From the NCBI RefSeq assembly GCF_963924675.1, contig NC_089238.1, forward strand, positions 27,447,815 through 27,511,814: a DNA stretch of 64,000 nucleotides, written 5' to 3'. Under the pieces are notes generated by a model, which was given only the letters and a program-made list of their open reading frames with translations, did not search any database and had not been told where the DNA came from. This document shows, in pieces, positions 22,918 to 35,165 of the stretch (within the stretch, counting starts at the first letter, position 1; every line of letters begins with the position of its first letter). The stretch is from Phocoena phocoena. Taxonomy: Eukaryota > Chordata > Mammalia > Artiodactyla > Phocoenidae. The translations under genes and the position numbers were made by a program.

Positions 22918-22929
22918 GCATGTTGTTCT

Positions 22930-24413
22930 CCCAGTTCTGTACCAGATTCTGGATGACCTAACTGAAAGATTATACTTCAAATTGGCATTGTCCAATCACA
23001 ACGAAGAAAGAACATGTGTATGCGGTTCCATTTAACCATGTCCTAGCTGAAGTTGTTGCTTGAGTCATAGAAACTGATCACTTAATCCCTGCCCTCATAG
23101 GGAGCTGATATCTCTCTATTCTCCTATTCTGCTATAATTTCCTGAAACAAAAGGCCCAGCTCTTTCCAGAGGGGAATGTCTTCAGCTAAAACTTGGGCAC
23201 AGCAAAGCAGAAATGAGGCCCAGAGGCATTCTGGGAAAGGGGCATTCCTCTGCTGGAATGGGGGTAGGAGAGGGAAGTGGGTGATTTTCCTACAGTCACT
23301 GTGCCCTTCCTTCCAGGTTAGGCTGATTATAGGGCAGATCAGACTCAGTCATCAAGCTTGGTACTATGGGTGGCAGAATAAGAATAATTTAATGCCTTCT
23401 CCATGAGGGATGAAAGCTCTTACACAGACCGTTCACAATCACTATGCAGACAGACCCTGAATCCATCTGGTTGAGTCACTTCTCTCTGTATCCCCTAAAA
23501 CACAGAGCACAGTATCTGACACACATGCATAAAACAAGTGTTAATTGATTAAAGGAATGAATATGGAAGGGGAGGATGGGAGGACGGATGCTAAGCTGAT
23601 AAATATTAAGCAGAGAGCAATAAAGATGGAAACAGAATACATGTCCTAGAGCGTATGTCCAGAGACAACGGCCCTGGATTCCAGATCAGGTACGAGGTTA
23701 ACCGCAACAAAGCCTGCAATATTTTGCTTCAGAAGAGGCACCACATCTATTAATGATCCAGCAACCAGGATATAGATGCTGCCTCACCCTCTCTAACCTA
23801 TGGGTCCATTCTGGTGCCGAGAATGAGACACAGAATCAGACTCCCTGGGGGGGCGGGGGGGCTGGGGGGTGCAGTATGAGTTGGAGACTACTCTCCAGCC
23901 CCAAACCACACACCCCTTCTCTCACTCCCTCTTGTCCTTATTCCTGCAGAAATGACCCATCTGCATTGGATTTCCAGGCTGGGTGGGGGGTCAGAGAAGC
24001 CTGTATTCTTACAGAGATAGAAAATTGAAGGAACAAAGGGCACTTTGGAAGGATAACATCAAGAGGATGAGGCTTAAGAGAGGGAGCCTAGCCTCCCTAC
24101 GACTTCCCTGTTCTATCTGGATCTCCAAGAGGCCTCGGGACCCACTTCCACTTTTCACTCATCTTACCAAGCTCTGGTTCAGTCACTTCCCATTTGGGCA
24201 AAGGATGCTCAGTTACCACAAGGCACAATTCTCCCTCATCTGTGTAATTCTCAGGGCTCAAAGGGCCTCTAATGAACTACCTATCAGTGCCCTTTCCTCC
24301 TTGGGGAGAAAATGAGTAAATCTCATGTTCAAAGGCATTCTCCTTCCACACACCACATCCACCTGATCCAGCCCTTTGTCCAGAGCATTTCTGCTTGGCC
24401 AAAACCTATTATA
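22930..24413. other. Unannotated unique sequence with G-rich tract
   Basis: A possible L2 3' end is seen at 23470-23560 ('cagagcacagtatctgacac'). The 76-, 91- and 110-codon plus-strand frames (23176-24315) have no recognisable domain and overlap one another. A strong G-run cluster is listed separately. Confidence 0.4.
23847..23869 (+). other. Candidate G-quadruplex
   Basis: Three G-runs of six or seven occur with one- or two-base spacers (7 G, c, 7 G, ct, 6 G). The long runs can supply four G-tracts, so the segment meets the usual sequence rule for quadruplex formation. Confidence 0.6.
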
Positions 24414-24778
24414 CCGCTGGTCCTCCATATCTGCAGGTTCCACATCCTAGGATTCAACCAACTGCAGATAAAAATAAATCCAGAAAAATTCCCAAAAAAT
24501 TCCAGAAAGTTCCAAAAAGCAAAACTTGAATTTGCCCATACCCATCAACTATTTATGTAGCATCTACATTGTATTTACAACTAATTACAAAGCACTTACA
24601 TTATATTAGGTATTGTAAGTAATCTAGAGATGATTTAAAGTATACAAGAGGATGCACACAGGCTATAGGCAAATACTATGTCATTGCACATAAGGGATTT
24701 GAGCAACTGTGGATTTAATATCTGTGGGGATCCTGGAACAAATCCCCAGTGGATACAGAGGGACGAGGAACACCTGTA
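24414..24778. mobile_element. MER2-type DNA transposon (Tigger/pogo, non-autonomous)
   Basis: The ends form inverted repeats: ctggtcctccatatctgcag at the left and ggatacagagggacgaggaa at the right. Inside are the landmarks 'gattcaaccaactgcagata', 'taagtaatctagagatgatt' and 'aagggatttgagcaactgtg'. It is of near full length for MER2, which encodes nothing. Confidence 0.85.
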
Positions 24779-24944
24779 CACCTTCCTTCTTCTCAGGGAG
24801 CTGAGGAAATTGGGTTTGCATTCTAAGGACCTGGATTCCAGTAGACAGAATTATGGAGGTGGTGGTTGGCATATTTCCCTGACCACGGGGCATACCATGC
24901 CTCTGGGAAATGGGTAACAGACATCTAGACTCAATGGGGTGGGT

Positions 24945-25840
24945 GGGTGGAGCACAGTCTTTGACCCAGTCAGGGAAGGTTTTCCAAAGTTTGAACTTAG
25001 AACTGAAGGATAAACAGGAATTACTCCAAAAAATGGACGAAAAGGTGTTCTAGGCAGAGGAATGAGAATGTTCAAAGGCCTGTGGAGGAAGGACGCAAGT
25101 AGGATGCCCTGGTGCTGATTTGGGTTGTCATCCTGGGAACATGCTGGGATTGGGCTTCCCTGCCTCTCTGAAGGTAGGCGTGGACACATGACTTTCTCTT
25201 GCCAATGGAGTGTGAGCATACAAGTGTGTGTCATTCCTGGGTGGAAGCCTCAAGGGCCAGTATGTAATTTGCCATGCCTTCTTTTCCCAATCAGTGCACC
25301 ACCACCCATGCGCCCACAACCCCACCATTGCTGATACATGTTGAACGCATAGTATGAACAATAAATTAGCCTTTGCACTTTTAAGACGCTGAGATTTAGG
25401 GGTTGTTTGTTGCAGCAGCTTAATCTACCATATCCTGACTGATAAAGAAGGTCAGTGTAACTGACAATGAGAGAGTAAGGGAAAGTATTGTGTGAAGCAA
25501 GATGGAGAGATATTTAGGGGTCAAATAGTTAAGAGTTTTGTAACTCATGTTAAGGAGATTTGATGTCATCCTAAGAGCAAAGGGAAATCACTGAAGGATC
25601 TGAAACAAACAAACAAAACTGACTTTATATGGAGAAAAGATGGGAAAGAAGCCACATCATAGAGGAGTAGAAATGGTAGACCAGTTGTGAGTCTGTTTCA
25701 TAGTCCAGGCAAGAGATCATCATAGTTTTGCTAGGGTGGTGGTGGTGACAGAGGTGGGAAGCAGTGTATATAGCTGAGATCTCTTTAGAAGGTTAAAATT
25801 GATGAGAAGTTGGTAATGACTGACTATGGGTGTTGAGAGA
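24945..25840 (-). repeat. L2 LINE, antisense, split by an LTR
   Basis: The left part (24945-25115) reads 'gttctaggcagaggaatgag' and 'tgttcaaaggcctgtggagg'. The right part (25443-25840) reads 'taagagttttgtaactcatg', 'gggaaatcactgaaggatct' and 'gtccaggcaagagatcatca'. Together they are one L2 3' region in reverse orientation. The MLT1-like LTR between them inserted later. Confidence 0.8.
25120..25442 (+). repeat. MaLR-type solo LTR (MLT1-like) inserted in L2
   Basis: 'acatgactttctcttgccaa', 'gtcattcctgggtggaagcc' and, at the 3' end, 'aagacgctgagatttagggg' with 'tatcctgactgata' follow the usual order of a sense MLT1-family LTR. It is old, with no internal retroviral sequence. The boundaries are approximate. 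Confidence 0.7.
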
Positions 25841-26284
25841 CGGGGAGGCCCCCAGATTGCTGGCTTATCCAACTGGATGAAGGATGGGGTCACTTACTAA
25901 AATGGGTCCTAATAAAAGAGGAGCCCAAAGCAGGGTTTCAGTAAAAAGTTTATAGTGCCCAGGAATGGTTTTCAGCAAAGGACTTATTCCGACATTCATT
26001 CACCAGCAAGAAAAAAGTTTAACCCCATCTGAGAGAGCAGGCATTTTTAAAACAATTCTAAGTATTTCATCATTGAAGCAAAGCAAGAATGTGCTTCAAA
26101 AAAAGAACTGCCTTGCCCTCGCCCAAGGAAAAACATCTAGAAAAAAAAGTTTCCATGTCATTTTTGTAGAGCTGGAGGAGTTTTCTTCCCCATGGTATTT
26201 TATGACAAAAGTATCAGACAGCTTATTAAGAAACCAAACAGGAAAGTAAAATCTGCTTTTTCTACTTGGCTTTGAGGGAAGTAG
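25841..26284. other. Unannotated unique sequence
   Basis: The 94-codon plus and 121-codon minus frames around 25965-26461 overlap each other and have no recognised domain. No repeat was recognised. Confidence 0.4.
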
Positions 26285-26525
26285 TAGAAACAACACACAA
26301 CTCAGAGACAGAGGAGCCTGTGTTGAATCCCACTTCCCTGTGTACTTGCTGGGTAATCTTGAGCAAGCTATTGAAGCTGTATAAACCCTAATTCTGTCAT
26401 CTGTATAATCAGCGTATTGATAGCCATATCTCAGATGATTATGAGAATTAGATGAGATCATATATGTGAAGAACTTAGTGCAGTCCTTGGGACATAGTAA
26501 GTGCTCATTAAATGTTAATATCTTA
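26285..26525 (+). repeat. MIR SINE, near full length
   Basis: Sense order: 'tgttgaatcccacttccctg', 'gggtaatcttgagcaagcta', 'tctgtcatctgtataatcag', then 'cagtccttgggacatagtaa' and 'gtgctcattaaatgttaata'. Confidence 0.85.
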
Positions 26526-26818
26526 CTAGAGGGATTATCTAACAGGGATATTGATGGGGAGCTGTAGAAGTTCGAGACCTAGATAAGACACTCCACTCCT
26601 CTTTCCCTATGGAGTTCCAACCAAAGCACTCTAAATACAAGGAACCGTAGCTAGTTGGGATTACAGGCTCTGCTTCAACTCTTCCATGTAGAGTTCAAAG
26701 CAAGATTGGGCAATTGTTGCTCAAGACAGAAAACTAAATGAGAGCTCTTGCTTCACATTTTCTCCTTGAAACTGAGGTGGCCTGTAGTCAGAGGAAGGAA
26801 ACAAAAAGAGAGATAGGG

Positions 26819-27022
26819 GGGCTTCCCTGGTGGCGCAGTGGTTGAGAGTCCGCCTGCCGATGCAGGGGACGCGGGTTCATGCCCCGGTCCGGGAAGATCC
26901 ACATGCCGCGGAGCGGCTGGGCCCGTGAGCCGTGGCCGCTGAGCCTGCGCGTCCGGAGCCTTGCTCCGCAACGGGAGAGCCCACAGCAGTGAGAGGCCCA
27001 CGTACCGCAAAAAAAAAAAAAG
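26819..27022 (+). mobile_element. CHR-type SINE, short form
   Basis: It starts 'gggcttccctggtggcgcag', carries a B-box-like 'gggttcatgcccc' and ends 'acgtaccgc' with an A-run of about 13. The target duplication AGAGAGATAGGG is perfect over 12 bases (26807-26818 and 27023-27034). The 132-, 102- and 69-codon frames over it are SINE fusions. Confidence 0.96.
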
Positions 27023-27034
27023 AGAGAGATAGGG

Positions 27035-27529
27035 AGGCCAGTCCTGACTCAGAAGCCGGCTCTTCCCAGATGTTCTTGCTCTGTGCAGACAGGATGTGCA
27101 AGAGGAAGACTGCATTTCCTTTCCACCTTTTACCAGAGTGAGTCTGCCCACTCATAACATGTGGGCCAATGACATTAACAAACAAGATCTACTGGCAGAT
27201 CTAATAACTACTATAATTTTGAAACACTGTTGTGCATAAACACTATTTCAAGATCCCTGTGACAACTGTAATATAATATGAAAATACCAGGGATTTCTGT
27301 TGGTGAAAAAATTACAGGTGCCATTAATATTATTGTGGTTTCTTATATACATTCATGATTGAAGATTTCAGGTAGAAGTTAGCAGAGATGTTATTTTTTC
27401 CCATCCAAGTTCATTCACCTCCCCTGCTGAGCTTCTATCTACATAACCCCTCCTCCACAGGGATAAAAATCCCTGGTTGTATAGACACAGCCTCAGCTTA
27501 ATGGAACCCAGCAGCTCACAGGGTTTCAT
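27035..27529. other. Unannotated unique sequence
   Basis: No repeat or exon recognised. Confidence 0.4.
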
Positions 27530-27745
27530 TGTAACATATATCATTTATTAGGCACTTTCTGTGTGTACAACACAGTGTTAAGTGCCACAGAAGTCATTTT
27601 TATCCCCACAACAAACCTGTTAGGTAAGAACCATTATCGTTCTCACTTTTTCAGACAAGAACTCTAGATCAGACAGGGTATGTGATCTGTCCCAGGACAA
27701 GCATCTGGAAAGAGGTGCAGTTGGGATTAGAACCCCCGCATGTGT
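27530..27745 (-). repeat. MIR SINE, near full length
   Basis: 'catttattaggcactttctg', 'tatccccacaacaaacctgt', 'agaactctagatcagacagg' and 'ttgggattagaacccc' give the complete MIR order in reverse. Confidence 0.82.
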
Positions 27746-30389
27746 CACTCCAGAGCCTTGTGCCAGCTGGGACTCAGCAATAGCATTGATTCTGGCCACT
27801 CACCCAATCAACAGACCCAGGCTTGACTGATTTTGGAACAGATCACTCCATATGATATGCAGGTAGGAGCTCATCATATCAATTTTTTGCTTATCAATTT
27901 TTCAAGGTACTTAATGTCCTACAAGTAGTCAGTTGTTGAGACCTTTTAAAGTATTTAAGAATATTTCAGGAGAAACTAAAACCTCATGAGAGCATTGCTT
28001 TCTCATTGTCAGCCCCAGAGATAGCCCTTGACTGCTTTTAGCTATTCAATGCCAACAGAAATAAAAGCCAAAAGAACTTCAGTAGCGAAGAGCATTCCCT
28101 GAAGGTGCCTACCCCCAGGTTAATGGCAGGAAAATCTTTAAGCCAGAACTTTTGAGGACTTCTAGCCTTGATTCACTATTTGAAAAATCAAAATATTGTA
28201 AACTTTCAAAGGGTGCTTTTCTGATGACAAGCAAACAGATTAATGGGCTTAAAAAAACTTTTTTTTTTTACTGTCTGTTTTGTTTTGGTTGAAATCTAAG
28301 GGTTATTTTATATCCCCGAGAAATTCCAAGTTGCCCTCCAAGCTCTTATCTGACATCTAACCAATCTTTGAGTCTGACTGGGCTTTTCCAGGATATAACT
28401 ACAGATTGTTCATTATCAGAGAAAAGATTTTTGCCCCTAGAATTATATATGTATTTCTCTCAAAGGACACTCAGAGGAGAAATGATCAATGAGAGAGGGC
28501 TGTGTGCTCATTCACAACATCAGTGCATTCTTTCTCTTCAGCTGGCTGCCAGGTTCTCTGAAAGTTAAAAAAGGAAGGAAACTTATAAAGTTTTCATTAT
28601 GCTTGGAGTGGGGTTAAACACGGATCATCAAAAATATACTGATGAATCAATACTGAGTTCCCAAAGCTCTGTTGGTATTCCTGCTTCTGTTCTTGGGTTA
28701 TTTTTAATGGTATGCATGGCTTAATTCCTACAAAGTATGGAAGCCTAATTGTTTTCATCATCGGATCATAATTACCCATTGTCACACTGCCTTAGTTTAC
28801 CAGATCAGCTCTCATCACTCCTAGAAGATAATAAGGTTTTGAATGAAAGCTAACAGAACTGTCAAAATGTTGTTTGTTTAAGATGAAAGGGAGATAATGT
28901 TCGCTACATTGGGTAATTTCCAAGTGGACCCATGAAGATGGGGCACAGAATTGGGAGACACTGGACAGTCAGATGTGTTGAGGAGATTAAGGGATATAAT
29001 ATAAGTAAATCCTATAGCACAGTGTTTGACCCATGGTAAGTGGTGGTAATTAATTGTTTTCTTTTTTGGCTACAGATAGGAAATATTTTGGGTTACAGAT
29101 AGGTGAACCAGTTTGATCTGGTTTATTCCAGGGAAGGTTAATGTCAAGTTGGTTCTAGTAACTCCCTTCAGATGCCTCTGTGGTGCATCTCTCCCAGGAG
29201 TTGTTCATATGCATTTAGGACTATGTGGTCTTTTCCTGTAATGGAACCTGTAAAGGTTACACTGATGAGCCCTTCTTGAACCTTCTAAACTCCGAAAAGG
29301 CAAGGACCAAGTGTCTTTTTGCTCTTCCTTGTGGCTTCCAAAGCACCTGGCACATAGTAAGTGCTCAAAAATATTTATTCAATGTAAGAACATGGGTGTG
29401 GAGAGAACATTTTGAACCCGGAATGATGGATCAGATGTCATAAGATAAACACTATATGCCTCATCATCATGTATAGGGCAAATTTGTGTTTGGGTTCTGG
29501 GAAAATCTCATCCATTTTCAATTAAATGGAATAGAATAAACATACCATACATCCTCAGTTCTTGTAGACCAAGAGGTACCCCCAAAAAGGAGCTCTCCCT
29601 GGTGCTGTTTACCCAGAATTCCACTGGCCTCCTGTTGATAAGACCCTTCAATTGCACAGCTTCAAGAGATCTGATCATGAATTAACCAAGACATGTAAAT
29701 ATCAAGTCCCTGTCCCACTAAGGTAGTAGGAATGTAATCTCAAACAACTTGGCTCTTCCTCTTCCCCCAGGGAAGGTTCTGGGATTGGGTGTAAGTAAGT
29801 AGTTTCACAGTACTGAGAGCAAGATCCTCTGAGTTTTCTGTCGGAGCTGATAACCTTCTGGGACACCACCTCCCTTCTCATCTTTGGCCACTGTTTCACA
29901 TAGGTCTCCATTTTCCTTTTGATCCATGGCTCCTTCAGGTTGGGTGGCTCTCCAGTTACTTCTGAGACATGCTTGACACTGTGGGATTTATTTTGTTTCT
30001 CCCATGACATTGGGGAATAACCATCTATGCAAGCCTGTTTCAGGTCCCTCCCATAGTTATCGGAATCCTCCTCTCCACATCCTCCCTGACCCTGACCCCC
30101 AAGCCCAGCCCAGTGAAATTCTATCTAGTCTCTGAAGAAACTGACTCAAGATGTTTCTTCCCAACATCTTGTCTATGCCTTGCCTCCCCTTTACCCTGTG
30201 CCTAGTCCTTTAGAACATGAAAATCTGAGAAAGACTCATTTTTTCCCCTTGCTTTCCACGCTTTCATCCCTTCTCTGCTGCAGCCCTTTGAGCAGAGAAA
30301 GCCTCTTGAATGAGGTGATGTGCATCTGGGCAGTTGGGGGGCAGGGGCAGATAGAGGGAAACTGCGGTAGATACTTTTTGTGAAAATGG
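27746..30389. other. Mostly unannotated unique sequence
   Basis: Recognisable pieces are a possible MIR 3' end at 28990-29060 ('tatagcacagtgtttgaccc') and an L2/MIR-type 3' end at 29270-29400 ('gcacctggcacatagtaagt'). The 102-codon minus-strand frame at 29702-30010 is basic and acidic-residue rich, but I recognise no domain. I see no evidence for an expressed gene. Confidence 0.4.
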
Positions 30390-30905
30390 CTTCAGTAATC
30401 CTTTCCATCCTTTTACTCTGACCCTTTGCAGTATGACTTTGCTGCTCCTTCCATAAAGATGTGGAGTCTATTTCCCCTCCTTTTGAATCTGGGTTGACCC
30501 TGAGTCTCATCCTGAGTCTTGACCAACAGAATATAAAGGAAGTGATATTGTGTGACTCTCAAGCCTAGGCCTCAAAAGTCCTTGCAGCTTTCACTTTCAT
30601 CCTCTTGGAATGCAGTACCATGATGCAAAGAAGTCAAGGCAACCTTTCCTAAAGAGAGCAGCTCAGCTGACGGCCAGCACCAACTGCCTGACATGGTGAG
30701 AGGCTGTCCTGGACGATTCAGCCCCAGTTGAGCCCCCAAATCCCTGAAGACACATGAGTAACCTCAGGCAAGACCAGCAGAAAAGCCCAATGCTGAGCCC
30801 AACCCAAATTGCTTACCCACAAAATCGTAAGTAAATAAAACAGTAGTTACTTTAAGCCACTAAGCTGTGGAGCCGTTTGTTACAAGGCGGTAAGTGATAC
30901 AGACT
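30390..30905 (+). repeat. MaLR-type LTR (MLT1-like)
   Basis: The 5' part has 'gaatctgggttgaccctgag' and 'gaccaacagaatataaagga'. The 3' part has 'tttaagccactaagctgtgg' and 'cgtttgttacaaggcggtaa' followed by gtgatacag. This order is typical of an old MLT1 LTR in sense orientation. No retroviral genes are attached. Confidence 0.75.
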
Positions 30906-33354
30906 TAAAACACCAGGAAGAGAAAAGTTGGATAATGTCTTGATGTATTACTGTAGTATGGCTGTGCCTTAGGTTTTTTCCAGGTATTTCAGCATCTCCT
31001 GCCCACATTTCTAGACTATTTGTCAGAAGATCTCACAACATTTAAAGTTGAAACTTCCCCAAGGAGTCTAGGGAAAAAGTCAGAAGGTAGAAATGTAGAA
31101 ATGACAGGGATGACTTCCTGGTATTAGCACTGGGTCCTGGATAGGTAGAGAGAATGATGATTGACTCAGCAAAAATGTACTGACATGCCTGTCATATGAT
31201 CATGCTCATGGTACTGAGATACCAAAATAAACCCATCCCTTCAAAAATTTACAATACACTTGGTGGAAAAAATTAGGATGTCAAATATTTAAACCAATTT
31301 TTCCTTCAAAACCAGAGTCACATCTCCTAAGCTAATGTCCCGTGTTGAGAACATATTTTTAAGGGGCTAACAACATATACACTGTCTCTTCTCTCACTTT
31401 TGGCATATTACTGTGGCTCCCAGAGAAAGAGCTATCTGCAAGAAGCACTTAACGTTATGTTCGTTGAAATATCGCCAATAATTTATTTTGTGTGTAACTT
31501 CTATTGATCATGAAAACGCTTATGTGATCTGTTGTGAGGTCTGGGTTTGCTTGGTGATATTGATCGAGTAGTTTCCTTTGTGAAAAGCTGCATTGATTAG
31601 TTTCCTGACAAGCTGTTAAGGCCACTTGCAAAGCTGTCACTGGGGATACCTGCAGTTAGAAGAATGGAGCTCAACTGTAATGTCTCTCTGAAGGGAAACT
31701 GAATGGAAGATAGATGAATGCTGACTACATCTCTGTGCTAGGTAAACACCCAGTGATCCATCTCCCAGCTCTTTTTTTTCCCATGGCGAGAAAATTCATA
31801 TACAAGCAGTGAACAGTCTCTCCTCTATCCTTAGTTAGCATGGGCACTGGAAAATCCACCTGAAACACGTAAGACTAAGAAGAGGCAGAGCTGGTCACTT
31901 TTAGCAGCCTCGTTCAAGTGCACCGTCAGCAGAGCCACTCTGCTCTGCTCCTCTTCTGAAAGGCAACCTCCAGAAAGCCCCCCACAGAATCCAGAATCTG
32001 GATGGAAGACAATAAATAAGATTTGTCATGAAAAATACAATGTCAACACAAGAGGGACTAGAACAATGGGCCTCAGCGCTTTCTGACAAAAGAACACCAG
32101 ATCACAAGCACAAAGGACACTTGGCAATTCCCATTTCTTTACAGCGAAAAGTTAATTAATAGCTTGGGCACCCAAAGGAGAACAACAGCAATATTTAAAT
32201 CCCGCCTCTTACAAGAGCTAAGCAAGAGTCTCTAGAGTTGGGGGTGGGAGGGAGAAAGAGTCTGACACTGGCTGGAGCAGCTTTTCCTGAGGCATATGTT
32301 TTAGAACCCACTCCTCTGAAATGGCCTTCAACAGAGTTCCATGATTGACTGTTTGACTAACAGATGGAATACCTGTTAGTTCGTCTGAGAAGTCCCAGAA
32401 AAAAAGAAGAATCAGGGTTACATGAAACATGTTTCAGGTTACATGAAACATCCCAGGGCCTCTGGGATGAAATTTCTCAATTTCATTTTGATTTATTCTC
32501 AGGCAAGTCCCTCTTTATTGCTATAAATCAGCCAAAGATCTCCTGGTGTGGTGATCTAGGCTGGTACTCCCAAGGGGTGTGTTTGAGGAACAACCAGTGG
32601 CCTTGTTTGGTTATCTAGAGGGGCTTCATTAATTTTAGTGATATTTCCGAAGTGAGGGGAAAACCTAGGTTGTTGTAGTTGATAGAGAAAAGGCTAAGAG
32701 GCTATGTGAGGGAGGAGAAAAATGGGAATCAGGCACTAGGAAAGAACTGAAAAAAATGTTTAATGAAAAATATGCATTAAGTTTTTGGTATGGAGTAAGC
32801 AATGTGACTTCCTGATCTCGCCACAAAACCTTCAGAATGATCTACTTCATTTATGATACTTTACAGAGTTTGACTGTTATTTGGGGGACGGGAGGAGATG
32901 GTTATGAGCAACGCAAAGAAGTGTCAAGTCCGGTCTCTGGGTGGGCTCGAGCCTCCCAAGGGAGACCCTGTCACATCTGACCAGTTTGAAGTGCTGCTCA
33001 AAAGTTGGATTAAAAATGAAGTCACATCCCAGTCTTAAACCCCTAAACCTCTTGATCAATCGTGGTTTACAAAGCATCTAAAGAAAGGAAATTTTTGACC
33101 AACTGATCAAAGCAGCACTCAGAATGGAACCACTGATTGAATATTGACCTCAGCAGGCACTGTAATTGCATCTTATTGGCAAATCATTACTAGTTTATCT
33201 TAGTGATAGAAGGCACAGATTGAAATTACAGAGGCACTTACTTCTCTGGATCAAGTGAATAACTTGCAGGCAAAAAAATCTCTCTGGACTTTCAAAATAT
33301 GGCGGAGGTGTGTGGGAGAGGGGGTAGGACTCTTGCTAGGAAGATTAGAGGTTA
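30906..33354. other. Unannotated unique sequence
   Basis: No repeats or exons recognised in about 2.4 kb. A 15-base motif (ggttacatgaaacat) is repeated at 32416-32430 and 32437-32451. The AT-rich segment 33100-33240 is free of repeats and could be conserved noncoding DNA. Confidence 0.4.
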
Positions 33355-33665
33355 GCTTAGCCAACCTCCCTGTAACTGAGTATCCCCATGACCTCTCCAG
33401 TCCTCATTCTCTCTTCAAAAACACAACTCCAGTCACACCTCTTACAACAAGCCTTCCTTTACTTTCCAAACCCTCATCTAGTTCACTCCCCTCTATTTTC
33501 TTCTAGTGCACAGTGTATTGGTTAGGAGTTCAGATTCAAGTTGTGTGCACTGTTTCACACGCATCATCACTTTTAACCCTCACAACAACCCAATGAAGTG
33601 GGTTTTACTAATATCCTCACTCTAGGGATGAGGAACCTAGACTTAGTAATTAACGTCAGAAGTTA
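33355..33665. repeat. L2-like fragment followed by MIR fragment
   Basis: 33355-33515 resembles an L2 3' region in sense ('acaacaagccttcctttact'). 33540-33665 is a MIR in reverse ('ttttaaccctcacaacaacc', 'ctctagggatgaggaaccta'). Confidence 0.6.
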
Positions 33666-33775
33666 AAAATAAGATAATATATATATAGAAGTTCTAACAT
33701 ACCTTATATATCTCAATAGGTAAGGACGCACTCTCTGAGAAGCATGTGTTGTACTTTGCAGTCTACTGCTCATGG

Positions 33776-33996
33776 AGACTGGTACACTTTTTCTGTAAAG
33801 GGCCAAATAGTAAATATTTTAGGCTTTGTAGGCCAAATGGTCTCTGTAGTAACTAATCGACAATGCTGTTGTAGTACAAAAGCAACCACAGAAAAATAAA
33901 TAAAGGAATGGGCATGGCTGTATTCTAATAAAACAGTATTTGCAAAATCAGGTGATAGGCCACATTTGGTCTGTGGCCATAGTTTGCTCACTCCTG
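33776..33996. mobile_element. Non-autonomous hAT-type DNA transposon
   Basis: The body reads 'ctgtaaagggccaaatagta', 'ttaggctttgtaggccaaat', 'gggcatggctgtattctaat' and 'gccacatttggtctgtggcc', closing with agtttgctcactcctg. It is a common mammalian miniature element with diverged inverted ends and no coding potential. The exact family name is not certain. The 122-codon minus-strand frame at 33770-34138 crosses it and is not a gene. Confidence 0.7.
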
Positions 33997-34954
33997 TCTT
34001 AGAATATAAACTCCTTGAAGTTTGGGCATTATTCTCAATAGGTATTATAGAGACACATATCAATAGTAAGTCTCCAGCATACGCGATCTGATTCCAGAAT
34101 CCAAGTTGGAAAGGACCATCGGTAGGAAACAAGACCATTTTCTGCTCCCTCCAAAATTATTGGCCTGAAATTACCCCTAAGAGATGGTCATTCAGGCACA
34201 GCTCAAACATCTCCACTGACAGGAAGTTCACACCTGCACAGGTTACCCATCTTCATCAAGGGGCATTTGGGGGGTTTAGGATATTTTAAAATTAGATTTC
34301 TGTTTCTTTGACTAATAGAACACTAAGTTGATAAATTTCCAAATACTGAAATCTCGACACGGTGAACACATTCTGTCCAAGAAGATGAGAAAATTTTTCT
34401 AGTGAACAATATTATACAGGGCATTCTAAATACACTAGTGAATATATGAACCCTGACTTTAAAATAGCCTCTCACCCAGTTGGAAAGATCAATGAGACTG
34501 ATTGCATGTGCATTGCTCCTGTGTAAAACCATCTATGAAATGTGTTGCACTCGTGTATGCCTACTCACAAACTATTTTTTCCTATTGTCTTCTTAGAAGA
34601 GAAGTAATTAGAGAGAACTGTAAACTCATCCTGGATTTCCATAGAAGGTAAAGTCTCCTAGAACATCCATCCATCTTTCCTTTTAGTCAGATACCCACTC
34701 ATCACATATTCACAAGCATCTACATTGTGCTTGGTCCTGAAGAAACAAATATCCATAAACTTAAAATGTAGTTGGAGAGATAAGGCACAAGGGCACAAAA
34801 ATTTAGAAAACTACATGTGATCTCTTGGTTCCATTCCCATCAGAACATTTCTGAGAACTTTAACTCAAATTCAAGTGTCTGATGAACTCTCCGAAGTTTC
34901 ACTAGTATAAAAAGTTACAAGATGAACATATTTTTATTTTGGCCAAATGTAATA
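33997..34954. other. Unannotated sequence, possible ancient repeat
   Basis: 34095-34260 ('caagttggaaaggaccatcg', 'ggcacagctcaaacatctcc') looks like a diverged ancient interspersed repeat that I cannot assign. The rest is AT-rich unique DNA. Confidence 0.4.
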
Positions 34955-35165
34955 ATCTTTATTTGCATTTATATATTGCTTTGTAACCTTTTAAAATGCT
35001 TTGAACATATATGACTTTCATGTATCCTCCTTCTATGAAATTGACATGGCAAGCAATGTTATCCTTATTTTATAGATCAGGAAACTGTGGTTTAGAAAGG
35101 GTAAATACTTTGCCCAAGGTCACACAAGTTAATGGCAGTACTGGAACTAGAATACATCCCCTGAT
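34955..35165 (-). repeat. MIR SINE
   Basis: 'tccttattttatagatcagg', 'aaactgtggtttagaaaggg' and 'tttgcccaaggtcacacaag' give MIR in reverse orientation. Confidence 0.85.

Noticed and set aside
26819..26900. tRNA-like heads of SINEs considered as tRNA genes
   Set aside because: The A- and B-box-like elements are present, but the sequence does not continue as a tRNA cloverleaf with acceptor stem. Eleven copies share the same SINE body and target duplications.
29702..30010. 102-codon minus-strand frame in unique DNA
   Set aside because: No recognisable domain, no splice context and no repeat explanation. About one such frame is expected by chance in 64 kb of this composition.
33770..34138. 122-codon minus-strand frame
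   Set aside because: More than half of it is the complement of a non-coding hAT-type miniature element.
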